A stretch of 64,000 nt of DNA, taken from the NCBI RefSeq assembly GCF_020091405.1, contig NZ_CP081903.1:6200501-6264500 (forward strand), written 5' to 3'. Origin of the DNA: Bacteroides cellulosilyticus (lineage in GTDB: Bacteria > Bacteroidota > Bacteroidia > Bacteroidales > Bacteroidaceae). Under the pieces are notes generated by a model, which saw nothing but the letters and a program-made list of their open reading frames with translations, ran no database searches and was not told the origin of the DNA. The translations under genes and the position numbers were made by a program. Shown here one piece after another: positions 61,097 to 64,000 of the stretch. Each line of letters opens with the position of its first letter. The stretch's first letter is position 1.

Positions 61097-62482
61097 TTAT
61101 TCATTGAACCAATCAATTTTTTTAGAGAAATACATCACCATAGCCAATATCACAAACAATCCGAGACTACCGGCAAGCAGTGCAAAAGTCTCCAACTGTA
61201 TAAGAATGAAAACATAAATATAGAGCACACTGAGCAGACCTGCCATAATAAACGCCGGTTTCTTTCTTTTAATAATCCCCAGCATATAGCCTCCTACCAG
61301 CACAATCGTAAGCACTGATGCCACCAGATATGCCATGCTGAAACCGATATGCTCGGACATGGATAACAACAAACTATAGAACAGACAAAGCGCCAAACCA
61401 ACTAACAGATATTGCAAAGCATGAATACGGGTTTTCTCCATTATTTCCGTAAAGAATATCACTGTAAAGGTCAACAGAATAATCAGGATAGCATATTTAG
61501 TGGAACGCATGGACTGCTGGTACTGTTCTACCGGCATTTTCAGATTAACTCCGAAGTTAGAGTTCTGAATATCTTTGATACTGGCATTCTGATAATTTAT
61601 AAACACTTGCGGATAATTTCTGTTCAAGTTCAGCACTTGCCATTGCGCAGAGAAGTCTTTCTCAGTAATCTCCCGCTTCTCCGGCAGGTAATTACCATCA
61701 AAACTTGGAGTATTCCAGTTTGCTTTCAGGGCAACTTTCGTAGTTTTACCCAAGGGAGTAAAATAAATGGATTGAGATCCTTTCAGCTTTATCTTCATTT
61801 CATAGGGTAACTTCCGGTCGTCTTTCAGAGCGGAAAGGTCGACAATGGCATGAACACCCATGCTTTCAATGCCGCGTCCATCCATTCCCGGCTCAAACAT
61901 ATAAACGGAATCGTTCAAAGTTATGCTAACCTGTTCGCTGAGACCACGCATATCAGTCAGGTTCAAGCATATTGCCGCTCTTTGATATTGAAGTGCATCC
62001 ATGTCCACATTACTCTTGCGAAGTTCTTCCGAACTAAAAAATCCCTTGATTACCAACTCCGACTGATATACATTCACCTTATAAATTCCTCGCTGAAGAA
62101 TCTCCGTACTCAACTGTCCGTCTATTGACAATTCGTCAGGAAGCAATGTAACATTTCCCATAGTCACCTTCTTCGTACCATTATCTTCCTGTGTGATAGG
62201 ATACTTCAGATTGATGTAAGGTCCTGTAATTGTCTGCGCCAGACTCCACTTCTGACCGACTTCGGCAATAGCATCCGTCTGTGTCCGCCCGCGTTCCGAG
62301 ATCATGTCTTCGATCATAAACATCGGAATTAGTAGCAACAGAATAAGGAAAGCAATGACCACTACCTTGATAGATTTAGAGAAACGACGCAGACAGCCAC
62401 TTGCCTGTTTTCTCGTTTCATTCAGATTCTCTGCAAGATCTCCATTGAAATCTTCGTTCAAATTGTCATTCAAATTGTCCAT
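61097..62482 (-). CDS. creD: CreD-family inner-membrane protein
   Basis: 461 residues. A first membrane segment (VVVIAFLILLLLIPMFMIED), a long periplasmic domain with the family segments ISERGRTQTDAIAEVGQKWS, FSAQWQVLNLNRNYPQ and VNLKMPVEQYQQSMRSTKYA, then five or six closely packed helices (ILLTFTVIFFTEIM, LLVGLALCLFYSLLLSM, VLTIVLVGGYMLGI, AGLLSVLYIYVFILIQLE). This is the CreD architecture. E. coli CreD is controlled by CreBC and affects envelope integrity; here it is next to a winged-helix regulator gene on the same strand instead, so regulation is probably different. Confidence 0.93.
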   Translation of the reverse strand: MDNLNDNLNEDFNGDLAENLNETRKQASGCLRRFSKSIKVVVIAFLILLLLIPMFMIEDMISERGRTQTDAIAEVGQKWSLAQTITGPYINLKYPITQEDNGTKKVTMGNVTLLPDELSIDGQLSTEILQRGIYKVNVYQSELVIKGFFSSEELRKSNVDMDALQYQRAAICLNLTDMRGLSEQVSITLNDSVYMFEPGMDGRGIESMGVHAIVDLSALKDDRKLPYEMKIKLKGSQSIYFTPLGKTTKVALKANWNTPSFDGNYLPEKREITEKDFSAQWQVLNLNRNYPQVFINYQNASIKDIQNSNFGVNLKMPVEQYQQSMRSTKYAILIILLTFTVIFFTEIMEKTRIHALQYLLVGLALCLFYSLLLSMSEHIGFSMAYLVASVLTIVLVGGYMLGIIKRKKPAFIMAGLLSVLYIYVFILIQLETFALLAGSLGLFVILAMVMYFSKKIDWFNE

Positions 62483-62541
62483 AATAAAATAGTATTAAGT
62501 AAGATATTTAGTATTGTCCGGTTTTGTGTGAAGCCAAACAT

Positions 62542-62838
62542 CTATGTTGATTTCAGAAAATTCTCCAATGCTTCTATGTGAGTTTTGAAAGCTTTCTTTC
62601 CTTCGGAAGTAGCCTGGAAAGATGTTTTCGGTTTCCTCCCCACAAAGCTCTTCTGACAAACGATATAACCCAGTTCCTCCAAAGCCCTTGTATGACTTGC
62701 CAGGTTACCGTCCGTCAGTGAAAGTAATTCCTTAAGAGTATTGAAATCGGCATCTTCATTTACCATGAGAACTGCCATAATACCCAAACGGACTTTACTT
62801 TCAAATGCCTTATTTATATTTTGAAATGCTTCTATCAT
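62542..62838 (-). CDS. Small winged-helix transcriptional regulator
   Basis: 98 residues, a single winged helix: FESKVRLGIMAVLMVNEDAD, FNTLKELLSLTDGNLASHTR (recognition helix), ALEELGYIVCQKSFVGRKPK (wing) and a short dimer helix. This matches the HTH_34 / ArsR-like group often encoded beside creD in Bacteroidota. No metal-binding cysteine cluster. It follows the membrane protein gene by 3 bp and precedes creD, so it probably controls its own operon, perhaps through the palindrome at 63435-63453. Confidence 0.88.
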   Translation of the reverse strand: MIEAFQNINKAFESKVRLGIMAVLMVNEDADFNTLKELLSLTDGNLASHTRALEELGYIVCQKSFVGRKPKTSFQATSEGKKAFKTHIEALENFLKST

Positions 62839-62841
62839 CTA

Positions 62842-63426
62842 TTATTTCCTTCTTTCGTACTGTAAATAAAACAACATGCCATATAAAATATGAAATCCAC
62901 CAAAACCAATTGTCCAAAACATTAAACCATGCCCCTCAAAGAAACAATCTGCAATGCCCAAGCAAAGAAAAGCATATCCTAACCATGCTACATTGGAGTA
63001 AGTGAACTTAGACACATTGACCAAAGAAAGTCCATAAAAAAGTAACATCACAGAAGATACCAGTCCGTAATGTTCATGTAGCAGTAAAGCTATACAGAAC
63101 AACCCTCCCGTCAACAACGGCAATGAAAAATTCCATGCAATACGATAGGTTAGTTTACTGAATAGCTTTTGTTGCATCTTCTTGGCCTTATACCAGGACA
63201 AGATACAGGCGGTAATAACTGAAACAGTCAAAACCAGTGAAGCAACCATTATCAGTCCTTCCCTATTATCTTCTGATCTTAATAACTGACCGGCCACATA
63301 AGCACCGGCTAATGCATACACTCCGGCCAAGACAGCCGTCATTCCACTGAGAGATACGAACTTAGAAGATCTTTCCATCAATTCTTTTATCTCATTTACT
63401 GATTCTATTGCTTTATTTCTATCCAT
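62842..63426 (-). CDS. Membrane protein of unknown function, regulator partner
   Basis: 194 residues from the ATG at 63426 (MDRNKAIESVNEIKELMERS). The frame is open upstream to 63543, but the predicted transcript starts near 63440, so the downstream ATG is used. After a soluble helix there are about six membrane segments (GMTAVLAGVYALAGAYVAG, LIMVASLVLTVSVITACIL, IAWNFSLPLLTGGLFCIALL, GLVSSVMLLFYGLSLV, WLGYAFLCLGIADCFF, FWTIGFGGFHILYGMLFYL). First gene of the creD operon; it may sense membrane state for the winged-helix protein (inference). Confidence 0.82.
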   Translation of the reverse strand: MDRNKAIESVNEIKELMERSSKFVSLSGMTAVLAGVYALAGAYVAGQLLRSEDNREGLIMVASLVLTVSVITACILSWYKAKKMQQKLFSKLTYRIAWNFSLPLLTGGLFCIALLLHEHYGLVSSVMLLFYGLSLVNVSKFTYSNVAWLGYAFLCLGIADCFFEGHGLMFWTIGFGGFHILYGMLFYLQYERRK

Positions 63427-63434
63427 ATAAAAAG

Positions 63435-63478
63435 TACTTTGTGTCGCAAAGTAAAATATAAAAAATGAAAGAAACAAA
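63435..63478 (-). promoter_or_regulatory. Promoter and palindromic operator of the creD operon
   Basis: On the minus strand TTTG at 63478-63475 and TTACTTTG at 63454-63447 (one mismatch to TAnnTTTG), 20 bp apart. A perfect palindrome tactttg-N5-caaagta (63435-63453) overlaps the -7 element and the expected start site, the best place for a repressor to act. Confidence 0.65.
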
Positions 63479-63528
63479 GAATATCGAGGAAAAATGTATT
63501 CAATGAGATTAAGCCGCATAAGAATCAC

Positions 63529-63536
63529 TATATTTG
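63529..63536 (+). promoter_or_regulatory. Candidate -7 element of the DUF3795 gene
   Basis: TATATTTG, 30 bp before the ATG at 63566; no clear -33 box. Confidence 0.5.
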
Positions 63537-63565
63537 CAATCAACTAAATATCAACAGATATCCTA

Positions 63566-63901
63566 ATGATGAAACAATTAATTGCTTGTTGCGGATTAGA
63601 TTGCGAAAGTTGCAATGCCCGCATAGCTACTGTCAGAGATGACAATGAGTTAAGAGAAAAAACAGCCCAACTGTGGAGTAAGCTGAACAATATACCGGAG
63701 ATTACGGCAGATACCATTAATTGTATGGGCTGTCGTGTGGATGGAGTGAAAACGATGTATTGCAGCGATATGTGCGCAATCCGCAAATGCGTAAACGAAA
63801 AAGGATTTAACACTTGTGGTGACTGTAAAGAATTGGATAACTGCCAGATAGTGGGTCCTATTTTTCAGCATACTCCCAGTGCTAAAGAAAATCTTCTATA
63901 A
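63566..63901 (+). CDS. DUF3795 cysteine-rich protein
   Basis: 111 residues with ten cysteines. It starts MMKQLIACCGLDCESCNARI, the DUF3795 signature (CCGLDCxxCxA), and continues NCMGCRVDG, MYCSDMCAIRKC and NTCGDCKELDNC. The CxxC-type pairs suggest binding of zinc or an iron-sulfur cluster. Cytoplasmic, function unknown. The ATG at 63569 is an equally possible start. Divergent from the creD operon, with its own terminator. Confidence 0.9.
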   Translation: MMKQLIACCGLDCESCNARIATVRDDNELREKTAQLWSKLNNIPEITADTINCMGCRVDGVKTMYCSDMCAIRKCVNEKGFNTCGDCKELDNCQIVGPIFQHTPSAKENLL

Positions 63902-63951
63902 CATTCGCCAGCTTTACGACCTGTACATTATTGTTCCCTTATCTTTAAAAT

Positions 63952-63990
63952 AAAGAAACAGCATTTGAGACTCTCTTATGCTGTTTCTTT
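63952..63990 (+). terminator. Terminator of the DUF3795 gene
   Basis: aaagaaacagcat (63952-63964) pairs perfectly with 63978-63990 (13 bp), followed by tcccttattt. About 50 bp after the stop codon. Confidence 0.85.
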
Positions 63991-64000
63991 TCCCTTATTT

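Overview
The window reads as chromosomal DNA of a gut Bacteroidota, most likely a Bacteroides species. It carries three complete SusC/SusD loci, each with its own ECF sigma factor and FecR-type anti-sigma factor. Lipoproteins have the short Bacteroides lipobox. Several promoters match the Bacteroides pattern (a TTTGC-like -33 element, 18-20 bp, then TAnnTTTG), and most genes lack a Shine-Dalgarno sequence. No rRNA, tRNA, insertion sequence, integrase or CRISPR array was found.

Layout. (1) 1-995: left-truncated Fic/winged-helix protein with a palindromic operator candidate. (2) 1093-16467, all minus strand: locus A. The order is sigma factor, FecR, SusC, SusD, a GDPD-type phosphodiesterase, three secreted proteins (unknown, LamG-like, tail-fibre-like), then one polypeptide joining an SGNH acetylesterase, a GDPD domain and a PP2C-like domain, and a 40-residue protein, closed by a strong terminator. 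(3) 16729-29524, minus: locus B, a pectin utilisation locus with sigma, FecR, SusC, SusD, a FN3/DUF5123-type lipoprotein, PL1 lyase and GH105 hydrolase, followed by a DUF2490 outer-membrane protein with its own promoter region. (4) 29651-41004: housekeeping block with a CAT-like acyltransferase, DsbD, Dabb protein, uridine kinase, MltF-like transglycosylase, short MetH, SmpB, Yip1-like protein, a lipoprotein and a DUF4375 protein. (5) 41954-51149: locus C, with sigma, FecR, SusC, SusD and a PPP-type phosphatase; a plus-strand metallophosphoesterase lies between the sigma factor and its FecR. (6) 51307-60941, plus: a PL1 pectate lyase, an IscU-like/GGGtGRT protein pair, a YefM-YoeB toxin-antitoxin module, a long structured RNA leader or sRNA, a BspA-like lipoprotein, a decayed ORF and a LruC-domain lipoprotein. 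(7) 61097-63901: CreD, a winged-helix regulator, a membrane protein and a divergent DUF3795 protein.

How the genes fit together. In each locus the SusC proteins keep an N-terminal STN domain, so substrate binding can be signalled through FecR to the sigma factor. Locus B and the PL1 at 51307 together can cut pectin (PL1) and finish the unsaturated oligosaccharides (GH105). Locus A lacks recognisable glycoside hydrolases but has two GDPD domains, an esterase and a phosphatase-like domain, suggesting a glycerophosphate- or phosphodiester-decorated polymer as substrate (inference). Locus C is similarly coupled to a phosphatase.

The least explained signals are: a set of intergenic tandem arrays with a fixed unit length (7, 7, 8 and 11 bp, three of them arranged as mirrored halves, plus two degenerate arrays of about 22 bp); a roughly 178-nt, multi-stem RNA structure at 56378-56555; the three-domain secreted enzyme of locus A; and the highly expressed-looking GGGtGRT gene pair. 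All function statements are from reading the sequence; no database search was run.
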